A DNA stretch of 64,000 nucleotides from Vibrio coralliilyticus ATCC BAA-450 (GTDB lineage: Bacteria; Pseudomonadota; Gammaproteobacteria; Enterobacterales; Vibrionaceae), in the NCBI RefSeq assembly GCF_000176135.1, contig NZ_ACZN01000013.1:372001-436000 (forward strand), in the 5' to 3' direction. The number at the start of each line of letters is the position of its first letter. Position 1 is the stretch's first letter. Below the pieces are notes generated by a model. The model did no database searches. It was not told where the DNA came from and saw only the letters and a list, made by a program, of their open reading frames with translations. Position numbers and translations under genes: made by a program. This document shows positions 28,181 through 37,062 of this stretch, in pieces.

Positions 28181-29401
28181 TTAACCTTGAATAGCGTCTA
28201 ACATACCCCACATTGGTAGGAAAATACCTAGTGCCAGTATTAATACCATGCCTGCAACCACTACTAATAATATAGGCTCTATTCGTGCTGTCAGCGTCTT
28301 CAAATCGTAATCAACTTCACGATCATAAAAATCAGCCGCTTCAAGTAATAACTCATCAATTCGTCCGGTTTCCTCACCCACGGACAGCATTTGCAGCACT
28401 AAGGGGGTAAACACTTGGCTATTACTCGCCGTCGTTGAAATGGTTCCCCCTGCTTCAATTGAAGATTTCATTTCCAACAAACGATTCTCGAGGTACTTAT
28501 TTTCTAGAGCTTCCGCAGAGAGAGCTAATGACTGATTCAAAGGCACACCAGCCTTAAGCATTAGCGCAAAAGTGCGAGAAAAACGGGAAAGCTGCGCTCG
28601 ATTAACAAGATCACCAATAATTGGCATGCGTAAACGAAACTTATCCCACTTTTCTTGGCCTTTTTCCGTTCTCACCCAAGCTTTGAACGCAAAGATCAAG
28701 CCCACGATACACGCCAACATAAATGCCCAATAGTTGACAAAAAACTCCGATGTCGTAATGAGAATGCGCGTTGGTAATGGTAAATCGACTCCAAAACGAG
28801 CAAACATACTCGCAAACTGCGGAATCACTTTCACGTTCAGGACAAACAAAGCCACAACGATAAAACTAATAACAAAGGTGGGGTATCGCATTGCTGTCTT
28901 GATACGCTTGCGAGTTTCCACTTCCTGCTCATAATAATTGGCCAGTTGCATCAGAGCCTGATCCAATCGACCAGTGTTTTCCCCAACATTGATCATTGAA
29001 ACAAACAGCGGGCTAAAGACCTTGGAATGCATCTGCATTGACGCCGATAAACTGCGTCCGTTAGTCAATTCCTGGGTGACCTCTTCCAAGGCTTGTTTCA
29101 GCTGTTTGTTGGCGCTGTTTTGGGTCAACCCTTTCATGGAGCGAAGCAAAGGGACACCCGCTTTGGTCAGGCTATACAACTGACGACAAAAGATCACCAG
29201 CACTTCCAGCGGAATTGAAGGTGTAAGCAATGATCTGATATCCAACTCAAAGGCGCGCCCACCACCGCCTAAATTGATAGAGGTAGGAATGATACCTTTA
29301 TTGATCAGAGACTCAGCAGCAGCTTCTTCATTAGGCGCATCAACCTGCCCAGTAGCGGCAGTACCGTCTAAATTTCGTCCCTGATAACTAAATACTGGCA
29401 T
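28181..29401 (-). CDS. mshG: MSHA inner-membrane platform protein MshG
   Basis: Polytopic inner-membrane protein (406 residues) of the PilC/GspF family, the platform on which the ATPase MshE works. It has two T2SF domains, about 70-190 and 270-395, with three strong membrane helices (about 170-195, 220-240 and 375-400). The family pattern ending in LPMWGMLDAIQG is normal. It lies 8 bases after mshE and is followed directly by mshF. The order mshE-mshG matches pilB-pilC and gspE-gspF elsewhere. Confidence 0.95.
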   Translation of the reverse strand: MPVFSYQGRNLDGTAATGQVDAPNEEAAAESLINKGIIPTSINLGGGGRAFELDIRSLLTPSIPLEVLVIFCRQLYSLTKAGVPLLRSMKGLTQNSANKQLKQALEEVTQELTNGRSLSASMQMHSKVFSPLFVSMINVGENTGRLDQALMQLANYYEQEVETRKRIKTAMRYPTFVISFIVVALFVLNVKVIPQFASMFARFGVDLPLPTRILITTSEFFVNYWAFMLACIVGLIFAFKAWVRTEKGQEKWDKFRLRMPIIGDLVNRAQLSRFSRTFALMLKAGVPLNQSLALSAEALENKYLENRLLEMKSSIEAGGTISTTASNSQVFTPLVLQMLSVGEETGRIDELLLEAADFYDREVDYDLKTLTARIEPILLVVVAGMVLILALGIFLPMWGMLDAIQG

Positions 29402-29409
29402 GATTCATC

Positions 29410-31134
29410 CTATAAGTAGATGGCTTCAACCGAGCCGGACGCATCGCCTTCACCAAGGTTCATGACTTCATCTAAACTCACCACACCTTGTAAAGCCAAT
29501 TCCATGGCAGAAGCAAGCAAAGGCTTATAGCTCTCAGACTGACGGGCGACCATTGAAAAGCCTACCGCATCGTTGGCGCGCAGCTTATCCATCATGTCCT
29601 GCTCCAATTCGAGCATTTCAAACACGCCTATCCGCCCTTGATATCCCGTTAGGTTGCAGTTCTGACATCCACGACCTTTGACAAAATCCGCCTGTCCCTG
29701 GTTAGGAAAACGTTGAGCCAACCACTGCCTGCGTGAATCGTCCACCTCATCTTTGGTCTTACAATCTGGACATACTTTACGTACCAAACGCTGAGCAACA
29801 ACAGCTCGTACTGCACTAGCCACTAGGTAACCTGGTGCGCCCATATCCATCATCCTCAGAGCGCTATCCACCGCATCATTAGTGTGCAATGTGCTCAAAA
29901 CTAAGTGACCCGTGAGTGCAGCACGCAGACCAATTTCTACCGTTTCTTGGTCACGCATCTCACCAACCAGAATAATATCTGGGTCTTGACGCAAAAAGGT
30001 TCTGAGAATGGTTGAGAAATCGAGGTCAATTTTCGAATTCACTTGGACTTGGTTAACACGGGGTAAACGGTATTCCACCGGATCTTCTGCAGTGATGATT
30101 TTCTTACCGGGTTCATTAAGTTCACTCAATGCGCCATAAAGCGTGGTGGTTTTCCCCGAACCTGTAGGACCGGTGACTAGTATCATGCCGTGAGGGCGGC
30201 GAAGTTGACGCCTAAGGCGAAGCAATAGGTGCTCAGGAATCCCGGAATGTTCCAATTTTCGTACACCCGTTGACTGATTCAATAGACGCATAACGACGGA
30301 TTCGCCATGCTGGACTGGCATCGTCGACATACGAATGTCGACTGATTGACCCTTAGCGCGAATGTTAAAACGACCGTCCTGTGGCAAACGTTTTTCCGAA
30401 ATATCCAGATTCGCCATTAACTTTAAGCGCAGCACCAAGGCAGGAGCGACATTGACTTCATTTAATAGGGTTTCATGCAGGACACCATCGATACGTTGAC
30501 GTAAGCGCAATACATTGGCATCAGGCTCAATATGGATATCTGAAGCACCAACTTGAATAGCATCTTCAAACAATGAGTTAATTAGCTTAACAACGGTAAC
30601 TTCATCGCTGTCTTCATCTTCAATATTAAAATCAAATGCTTCAGTAACCTGATGCTCTGCCTGCAACTGCTCTGCAAATGAGGCGATTTCCTTGGTACGT
30701 CGATAATAGCGATCAAAGCCATCAACCAGCTGTTTCTCAGGCGCAATGACAAATTCAATACCGTATTGAGGCAATTGTCCAAGCAGTGCTTCCTGAGCAA
30801 ACAAGTCTGCAGGGTCGCTCATTGCCACCCTCAATGTGTCACCTTGACGACCGATCACTAAGGTTCTCAGACGACGAGCATGAACTTCAGGCAAGAGCTG
30901 CACAGCGTCAACGTCAACGTTCGCTCGGCTAAGATCAATCAATGGAACATCAAGCTGCTGAGATAGGAAGGTCAGCATCTGGTGTTCGGTTAAAAAACCT
31001 AACTCAATCAGAGTTGCACCCAGTTTTCGACCCGTGCTTTTTTGCGCGGCTAGTGCCTCTTCGACCTGAGAGTCGGTAATAATGCCTTCTTCGACGAGCA
31101 AGTCACCGAGACGCTTTCTCAGTTTAATTTGCAT
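29410..31134 (-). CDS. mshE: MSHA pilus extension ATPase MshE
   Basis: Hexameric cytoplasmic ATPase (574 residues) of the PilB/GspE family that powers pilus extension. The N-terminal MshEN domain is visible as two repeats, RLGDLLVEEG (7-16) and KLGATLIELG (37-46). In V. cholerae MshE this domain binds cyclic di-GMP and controls MSHA pili. The ATPase core has Walker A GPTGSGKTTT, an Asp box and Walker B with VGEMRD. The tetracysteine zinc motif is complete (CPDC ... CQNC). The start overlaps mshN by 11 bases. All key residues are present, so this should be an active, c-di-GMP-tuned motor. Confidence 0.96.
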   Translation of the reverse strand: MQIKLRKRLGDLLVEEGIITDSQVEEALAAQKSTGRKLGATLIELGFLTEHQMLTFLSQQLDVPLIDLSRANVDVDAVQLLPEVHARRLRTLVIGRQGDTLRVAMSDPADLFAQEALLGQLPQYGIEFVIAPEKQLVDGFDRYYRRTKEIASFAEQLQAEHQVTEAFDFNIEDEDSDEVTVVKLINSLFEDAIQVGASDIHIEPDANVLRLRQRIDGVLHETLLNEVNVAPALVLRLKLMANLDISEKRLPQDGRFNIRAKGQSVDIRMSTMPVQHGESVVMRLLNQSTGVRKLEHSGIPEHLLLRLRRQLRRPHGMILVTGPTGSGKTTTLYGALSELNEPGKKIITAEDPVEYRLPRVNQVQVNSKIDLDFSTILRTFLRQDPDIILVGEMRDQETVEIGLRAALTGHLVLSTLHTNDAVDSALRMMDMGAPGYLVASAVRAVVAQRLVRKVCPDCKTKDEVDDSRRQWLAQRFPNQGQADFVKGRGCQNCNLTGYQGRIGVFEMLELEQDMMDKLRANDAVGFSMVARQSESYKPLLASAMELALQGVVSLDEVMNLGEGDASGSVEAIYL

Positions 31135-32158
31135 CTGGTTGCTCCTCTAATCGACTAATTAGCGATAGACGATCGCGAATAAATTGTTGCGATTGGCTGG
31201 ATAAACCCAATTTTGTGAGTGCCTGCTGATAGGCTTTTTCGGCTTCAGGTAAATTTAAAGCACGCTCTTGCTGGATACCTAATCCAAGCCACCAACGGCC
31301 ACTGTCTGGCTCCATCGAAACTAAATTCTGGTAACTACTGAGCGCAATTTCGTCTTGCTTGGATTTCTGTGCTAACGCGGCTCTCAACGACAAATACTCA
31401 ACTGGTACTTGCTGTGGAAGATGAACTAAAGCCGTTAGTGCCGCTTCATTTTGCTTTTCTTTCATCAGCAATTTCGCTAGAGACATTCGTAGCGCAGTAT
31501 TATCTTTGTCGAGTTGAATACCTTTACGCAGAATATCCACCGCCTTTCTTGCTTCACCTTTACCGTAATATAACGCCGATAGTTTCTGGCGAATCTTAAC
31601 GCTATTGGGCGCGTAGCGAAGCGCTTCCTGATAATGGCCAAGTGCTTCTTTCAGGTTGTTGTCATCAAGCGCTTTCTTGGCTCTTGTTTCCGCTTTTTCT
31701 GCCAGTTGAGCTGGTGACAGTTCAATTTGCTGAATAACAACTTCACCTTGTGCAACTTGAGTGGGTTTCTGTGAAACACTGGCAACGGCTATTGGCAAAG
31801 GCTGAGGTAGATGAGCCTGAGCTTCTTCCTCGATGACAGGCGCAGGTTTGGTAGGCTTATTCACGGTACGAGATTGAGGGTTATAAATAACGCCACTGCT
31901 CTCAGAAGGTTTAGACGTCGGAGAGGCTATTTGGATTGTGGGCTCAGCGACAGTGACAGAGACTGGTTGTTGCGGCAATTCTGGGGACTGCGTAGAAAGA
32001 GCCCACCCACCAACAGCAAGACTTAACCCAAAGCTGCCGATCACCCAGGGCAACACTTTGAGCTGTTTAACAGGTTTGACTTGCGCTTTGACAACCTGCT
32101 CTGGCTTATGCGAATGGTTACTAGCCAGCTCAGACAGCGCATTGTTAATCGCACTCAT
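31124..32158 (-). CDS. mshN: MSHA biogenesis protein MshN (TPR protein)
   Basis: Protein of 344 residues with an N-terminal cytoplasmic part, one membrane helix (about 40-57, VLPWVIGSFGLSLAVGGWAL), a Pro-rich linker and a periplasmic block of about five tetratricopeptide repeats (from about residue 150). I start it at the ATG of 32158, which overlaps the mshM stop in an ATGA junction; a longer start has no support. Its domain layout resembles GspB/PilF-like assembly factors that help the secretin or bind peptidoglycan. The TPR part suggests a protein-protein docking role, exact function unknown. Confidence 0.9.
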   Translation of the reverse strand: MSAINNALSELASNHSHKPEQVVKAQVKPVKQLKVLPWVIGSFGLSLAVGGWALSTQSPELPQQPVSVTVAEPTIQIASPTSKPSESSGVIYNPQSRTVNKPTKPAPVIEEEAQAHLPQPLPIAVASVSQKPTQVAQGEVVIQQIELSPAQLAEKAETRAKKALDDNNLKEALGHYQEALRYAPNSVKIRQKLSALYYGKGEARKAVDILRKGIQLDKDNTALRMSLAKLLMKEKQNEAALTALVHLPQQVPVEYLSLRAALAQKSKQDEIALSSYQNLVSMEPDSGRWWLGLGIQQERALNLPEAEKAYQQALTKLGLSSQSQQFIRDRLSLISRLEEQPDAN

Positions 32159-33000
32159 GATAAACTCCAGCCCCAAATTAACGGGCTTTTAAATTTCGGT
32201 TTACAGCTGTCATACGTATCGTGAATGGCGCTAAACAGCTGTTCATTATTGACGCTCAAGCTACGTTGGCTACACGCTAATACTAGGCACTTGTGACAGA
32301 TTTGATTCACCAGTCTTGGAATCCCGTGGCTGGCTTTCCAAATCGCTTTTTTCTGGCTGACAGTAAAGATTCCATCCTCCCCACCCGACTTCTCTAATCG
32401 GTTGTCAATGTAGGCGACCACCTCAGCAATTGTTAGCGTTCTTAGTCGTGCACTGAAAGTTATCCGTTGACGGAACTGGCGAAGATGATGTTGCTCTAAT
32501 CTCTCATCCAGTTCCGGTTGGCCAAACAAAACGATCTGTATTAGCTTGTTGTATTCGGTTTCTAGGTTGCCAAACAAACGCAGTACTTCTAGAGCTTCAT
32601 CACTCAGCGCCTGAGCTTCATCGACAAACAGCACAACAGGCAATCCACCCCGAGCTAATTCAATAAGTTTAGCTTGAATCTCTTCAACTAAGTTGGTCGA
32701 GTCTACTGAATCAACGGCCAACTCAGTCGCGATGGCTCGTCTTAACTCATCACCATTAAGGGCAGGATTTGGCAGATAAACCAGCTGCACATCTTGCTCA
32801 AGTTGATTGACTAGAATGCGACATACCATGGTCTTTCCTGTGCCGACTTCACCCGTCACCTTTATCAGCCCTTCCCCCATTTCAATTGCCGACTGAACGG
32901 TTTGAATGGCCTCATAGTGAGGCTCCAACCCCAAAAAAAGCTCCGTATTTGGGGTCAGATGAAAAGGAAATTGAGTTAAACCAAAATGCTCCAAATACAT
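32155..33000 (-). CDS. mshM: MSHA biogenesis ATPase MshM (ExeA-like AAA)
   Basis: AAA ATPase (281 residues) of the ExeA/GspA type. Walker A GEVGTGKT is at 50-57, and the Walker B motif with VVLFVDEAQAL lies at about 119-129. ExeA-type proteins help place the secretin across the peptidoglycan. The gene starts 3 bases after the mshL stop and overlaps mshN by 4 bases, so mshL-M-N are coupled: the secretin and its two helpers. Unlike ExeA it has no visible C-terminal peptidoglycan-binding domain; MshN could fill that role as a partner (inference). Confidence 0.93.
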   Translation of the reverse strand: MYLEHFGLTQFPFHLTPNTELFLGLEPHYEAIQTVQSAIEMGEGLIKVTGEVGTGKTMVCRILVNQLEQDVQLVYLPNPALNGDELRRAIATELAVDSVDSTNLVEEIQAKLIELARGGLPVVLFVDEAQALSDEALEVLRLFGNLETEYNKLIQIVLFGQPELDERLEQHHLRQFRQRITFSARLRTLTIAEVVAYIDNRLEKSGGEDGIFTVSQKKAIWKASHGIPRLVNQICHKCLVLACSQRSLSVNNEQLFSAIHDTYDSCKPKFKSPLIWGWSLS

Positions 33001-33003
33001 GTG

Positions 33004-34641
33004 CTACTGCTCATCAGGAAACCATTCTTGAAGTAAATCTCGTGAACGTTCAATCTCTTTCTGCCAAGTATTTACACCCACAACTGTCGGCTTCAATAGA
33101 ATGACTAATTCTGTTTTTTCAGTATATTGCGTAGTGTTGCGGAACAGATGCCCCAGAGCGGGGACATCACCTAAAAACGGGACTTTGGATGTTCTATCCA
33201 ATGTGTTGGATTTCATTAAGCCACCAATAACCACCACATCGCCATCTTGTGCACGAATAACAGAGTCCGATTCACGAATGGAGCTGGTCGCTAGTGGCAA
33301 AGAGACTGTAGACGTGCCATTAGTGATCTCTTTATTTTCTTCCGTTACGTCAATCACCGCTGGGTGGACATGTAATAGAACACTGCCGTCATTATCAATT
33401 TGCGGGGTGACATCAAGGGATATGCCCGAGAAGAATGGCGTCAACTCAATATCGGTACTCGTGGTAGATGTCGTGCTGCTTGTGTCAACATTAGTCGAGA
33501 AGTCTGTCACAAAGTAGCTGTCAGTCCCAACTTTGATTACGGCTTTCTGATTGTTTGACGCCGTGACACGAGGACTAGAAAGTACGTTCAAATCACCCTG
33601 AGTGGCCATAAAACTGATCACTGCATCAAAACTGCCACTGGAAATCACTAAGTTTGTCTGTCCGCCCAGTAGGGTGCCAATCGTATCCAAACCTGGCAAT
33701 GTTGCCGGCGTACCGGTTGTCGTCGGAGTTCCCTGACCTATGGTGTAATTTGTCCCGTTCGACGTGAAGGCTTTTGACCAATCGATACCTTGCTGATAGC
33801 CGTCACTCAAAGTGACTTCGAGAATCTTAGCTTCCAAAATCACTTGGCGATGCAGTCGTTGCTGAGAGACACCAATAAAGCTTCGCACTTCGCGAATTTC
33901 ATCGGGGAATGCGCGAACAGTAATCACACCAGCCTGTGGTGTAATAACAACACTCTGCCCTTGACCTGAACCAATTAACTGACTCACGGCTTGTTCCAGC
34001 TGTGGCCAAAAGTCACTTTCACTGGTCGTTTCAATTTCAGTGCCGCCCTTAGCTGAACTGGTGTTCGAACTGCCTGTACCGGAGGTATCTGAATCTGAGC
34101 TAGAAGATGACGAACTCGATGAGCTACTGTTGGTGATGGTCCCAGTAGTAATCGAGGTTAATGAGCGACCACTACGCTTGAACTGTAAGTAATCGACCGG
34201 AATGGTTACTGTCCTTAGCCCAGCAGGATAAACCTGAATCACTTTACCAGTTTTTTCAATTTGGTAGCCGTATAGATCGCGTACTACGGACAAGACTTCA
34301 TCTAGAGTCACGTCCGTTAAATTAACGGTAATATTGCCGGATACCTCTGGATGCAGTGCAACACTAAATTCAGTTCCTCTCACCAAACTGGCAAAAAAGG
34401 CTTTGGCTTCGACATCATTCGCTTGAATTCGAAAACGCTTTACTGTTTCGAGAGCTGCTAGCCCACTATCCAGCTCTGGCATTAAATCAGCCTCTACAGA
34501 AGGCGGAAGCTCATCCAGACTGCGACTGCCTGACTGATTTATCGCTTCATTCAGCGCATCTTTAACTTCAACAGGCTCCCGATGGCCCATTGAACAACCC
34601 ACTAATGATGCAACAGTCATTGCTACAACGAGTTTACGCAT
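33004..34641 (-). CDS. mshL: MSHA outer-membrane secretin MshL
   Basis: Secretin (545 residues) forming the outer-membrane gate for the pilus. The N-terminal lipobox LVGC (Cys16) marks it as a lipoprotein. A secretin/TonB short N-terminal domain (STN) is at about 75-140. It is followed by an unusual low-complexity Ser/Asp/Gly linker (about 170-195, a run of ten Ser) and then the secretin domain (about 240-520) with VPFLGDVPALGHLF. The size is normal for MshL. It is preceded by mshK at 15 bases and followed by mshM. Confidence 0.95.
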   Translation of the reverse strand: MRKLVVAMTVASLVGCSMGHREPVEVKDALNEAINQSGSRSLDELPPSVEADLMPELDSGLAALETVKRFRIQANDVEAKAFFASLVRGTEFSVALHPEVSGNITVNLTDVTLDEVLSVVRDLYGYQIEKTGKVIQVYPAGLRTVTIPVDYLQFKRSGRSLTSITTGTITNSSSSSSSSSSSDSDTSGTGSSNTSSAKGGTEIETTSESDFWPQLEQAVSQLIGSGQGQSVVITPQAGVITVRAFPDEIREVRSFIGVSQQRLHRQVILEAKILEVTLSDGYQQGIDWSKAFTSNGTNYTIGQGTPTTTGTPATLPGLDTIGTLLGGQTNLVISSGSFDAVISFMATQGDLNVLSSPRVTASNNQKAVIKVGTDSYFVTDFSTNVDTSSTTSTTSTDIELTPFFSGISLDVTPQIDNDGSVLLHVHPAVIDVTEENKEITNGTSTVSLPLATSSIRESDSVIRAQDGDVVVIGGLMKSNTLDRTSKVPFLGDVPALGHLFRNTTQYTEKTELVILLKPTVVGVNTWQKEIERSRDLLQEWFPDEQ

Positions 34642-34656
34642 ACGATTCCAATAACC

Positions 34657-34980
34657 TTATTGTTTTATATCCAGAGTAAAAAGCTCTAATTCCCACTGCT
34701 TGCCTGCTCGAGAGAGCCTGACCAGCTCCGGTTCAATGCTTGTCACTTTATATCCATTCACCGTTTCTCCGACCAAAGCTACCTGATTGTTTAACACCGC
34801 GCGACAATGCCCAGCATCTCGGCAAACAATACTTTGCAGCATAGGCACTGGCTGCTGAACAATCTTGGTTGCTGGCTTGGCCTCCCGAGGCTTCTGCCAA
34901 CCAAGCGGAGCTGTTGGGTCCTGAGATGCACTGACCACCGATGAAAAAAACGCAACAGTCACAAGTAATAATCTAACCAC
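34657..34980 (-). CDS. mshK: MSHA biogenesis protein MshK (PilP/GspC-like)
   Basis: Small exported protein (107 residues) with a signal peptide (1-18, cut near VSA). The start is GTG, supported by an AGGAG ribosome site 7 bases upstream; the start lies within the mshJ end, an 8-base overlap. A short beta-rich domain follows, whose pattern of VGETVNGYKVTSIEPELVRL resembles the HR domain of PilP/GspC proteins that contact the secretin. It thus would link the inner-membrane alignment complex (MshI-MshJ) to MshL. Confidence 0.88.
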   Translation of the reverse strand: MVRLLLVTVAFFSSVVSASQDPTAPLGWQKPREAKPATKIVQQPVPMLQSIVCRDAGHCRAVLNNQVALVGETVNGYKVTSIEPELVRLSRAGKQWELELFTLDIKQ

Positions 34981-35623
34981 CGATGAACTCCTGTCTCGTG
35001 CCTAACGTGTACACTTCCAGCACCAGTCGTGCGGTAGGGTATACTTCGACGGTATAACTGAAACTTCTCCAGTAATAATTGACAGGCAGAGACTCTAGTG
35101 TGTTGAGATAAGTCAGAATAGAGAAATAGCTCCCAGTTAACTCTAGCCTTACCGGATGCAAGTAATAGCCTGTTCGTGTCTGGTTGTCTGCTCCCCCTGT
35201 AATGGGTTCCGCTGTCATAGACTCTAATGAAACTAGCTTAAGGCCTTTAGTGCCTGCTAGTACATCTTCCAGTAACCGCGCCATTTGGCTAGGGGAAATC
35301 AGGTTTTCAATAATCTGTGCTAACTGCTCTGACAGTTGCTGACTTTCAGTCAATAACTTCTTAAATTCGAGGTCAATATTTTGGTTGGGGTCTTTATTTA
35401 GCTTTGCTGTGGCAAGTAAAATATCGCCTTCTAAGCGTTGAACCGTCTGCTTAGTCGAACTCAGTTGCCCAGACAGCGCATGATTTGCTTTCACCGTCGG
35501 TTCAATCAACCAAATTAGAAGCATAACGCTGAGGACCACCAAGCCACAAAGCGTAAGCAGCCATTTCTCTCGCAAGCTCAGAGTTTGAAACTTATCGTTT
35601 AGTTGAAGCCATAGCTGTTGCAT
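34973..35623 (-). CDS. mshJ: MSHA biogenesis protein MshJ (PilO/GspM-like)
   Basis: Bitopic inner-membrane protein (216 residues): a short cytoplasmic N-terminus, one helix (about 21-40, WLLTLCGLVVLSVMLLIWLI), a coiled coil (about 45-110) and a ferredoxin-like periplasmic domain. This is the pattern of PilO/GspM alignment proteins. It starts within the mshI stop (TAATG) and overlaps mshK, so mshI-J-K are made together as the inner-membrane alignment set. Confidence 0.9.
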   Translation of the reverse strand: MQQLWLQLNDKFQTLSLREKWLLTLCGLVVLSVMLLIWLIEPTVKANHALSGQLSSTKQTVQRLEGDILLATAKLNKDPNQNIDLEFKKLLTESQQLSEQLAQIIENLISPSQMARLLEDVLAGTKGLKLVSLESMTAEPITGGADNQTRTGYYLHPVRLELTGSYFSILTYLNTLESLPVNYYWRSFSYTVEVYPTARLVLEVYTLGTRQEFIGG

Positions 35624-37062
35624 TATTTCGACTCCTGCTTAGTGATAAGTTCAAACGTCACAATGTCGTCATCGTTACGACCAATGCGCAGCTTTTCAAA
35701 TGTCCGCCCCACTAAATTGACTTCCGACTGGAATTGATTCACCCAGTTTGGGATAGCTTTTGCTTCTCGTGCCAACCCCTGCAAATCCATGGTATTTGCA
35801 TCAATAAAAATATGGTTTAGCGAGATGTCTTCCCGACCCAATTCCGCCAGTGCGCGCATTACACCTGAGTAACCTATCTGTTGAGAGTCATCAAATTCAT
35901 CGACAGCTTTTAACGAAGCCCGTTTAGCCTGAATATCCAGTTTTAATCTCGCCACTGCGGCAACTTTAGCAGCAGATGGCTTATGCTTGGCCAAACGTTC
36001 ATTCAAGCTTGCCAACTGCTGCTCAAACTCTCTCTGCTGGATTTGGAAATCTTCTAGCTCTTGATTTAGCGTGCTTTGCTGAAAATGGAGGTAAGCGAAT
36101 GAGGTAAGCAAAATGGCCGCTACCGCTCCCCATGCAAACACAACATTAGTAAGAGTAAAGTTTTCCTTCTTCGGCTTAAGTGAATCTGGATAGAGATTGA
36201 CCGCTTGCTCGCTCAATTGCTCTGAAAATTCAATCAGAATATCGCCTGACTCTCTGTCATCCTCACTTAGCGCAGCGACTTTAACGCTTAAACGCTCACT
36301 TAACGCCCCCACCAGCTCAGGTTGATCTTCTTCATCACAACAAACTTTCATCTGATGCAGAGAAGCACCGCGTAGCTGCGACGATAGATAGTCAATCGAA
36401 CGTTGTAGCTCTAATGCAATACCATCAAGTTGCAGGACGCTGGTGGCAACACCTGTTAGCGGAGATGCAACCCCTCGAATGGTTCTTTGAAACGCACAGT
36501 GATGGTCAACAAAGGCGCTAACTCGGAAACTGCTTTGTTTGCTGCGCTGCAGTAATAAAAAATGCGAAACTTCACCAGCCGACACACCCCAAACTTCATC
36601 TTCGACTAAAACACGATCAAGCTGGATATGATGAGCAGACAGCTGTTGCTGTAGTCCGAAGATCAGACTCTTAGGCACAACATAAACCTGAAGTTTATTA
36701 CCAACGGGAAGCTCGGCCGCATCCGCAACAATGTCCGTCACTTTTTCGCTGATTAGGTCTTTAAGTAAAAACGGCAAGGCACCCGCTAGTTCTGCCTCTG
36801 GAATGTTAGGCTTATCGATTTGATAGGTTTGGTAAAACTTAGAATTGAGAACGATATCGAGATGAATCTCAGGTAATTTAGCCTGTATCAGCGTTTTGAG
36901 TAGCGTCTCTTGCCAAGCGCCCCCCTCCACCACCACCTTAGACGGCAGCGCATGGTCAACCAACGCTGAAAAATACAATTCACCGGGTTGAACAACGACG
37001 GTCAGTTTATGGCCGACCTTTTTGTTGTGCTTAAGCTTTCCGATCAAAGACTGAATGTTCAT
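35623..37062 (-). CDS. mshI: MSHA biogenesis protein MshI (PilM-PilN-like)
   Basis: Protein of 479 residues with two parts: a cytoplasmic actin-like PilM/GspL-type domain (about 1-300) and a PilN-like part that has one membrane helix (about 309-328, FAWGAVAAILLTSFAYLHF), a coiled coil (about 330-390) and a short periplasmic domain. The layout corresponds to PilM and PilN joined in one chain, as in GspL. It forms the alignment complex with MshJ and MshK. It overlaps mshH by 4 bases (ATGA) and mshJ by one base. Confidence 0.9.
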   Translation of the reverse strand: MNIQSLIGKLKHNKKVGHKLTVVVQPGELYFSALVDHALPSKVVVEGGAWQETLLKTLIQAKLPEIHLDIVLNSKFYQTYQIDKPNIPEAELAGALPFLLKDLISEKVTDIVADAAELPVGNKLQVYVVPKSLIFGLQQQLSAHHIQLDRVLVEDEVWGVSAGEVSHFLLLQRSKQSSFRVSAFVDHHCAFQRTIRGVASPLTGVATSVLQLDGIALELQRSIDYLSSQLRGASLHQMKVCCDEEDQPELVGALSERLSVKVAALSEDDRESGDILIEFSEQLSEQAVNLYPDSLKPKKENFTLTNVVFAWGAVAAILLTSFAYLHFQQSTLNQELEDFQIQQREFEQQLASLNERLAKHKPSAAKVAAVARLKLDIQAKRASLKAVDEFDDSQQIGYSGVMRALAELGREDISLNHIFIDANTMDLQGLAREAKAIPNWVNQFQSEVNLVGRTFEKLRIGRNDDDIVTFELITKQESK

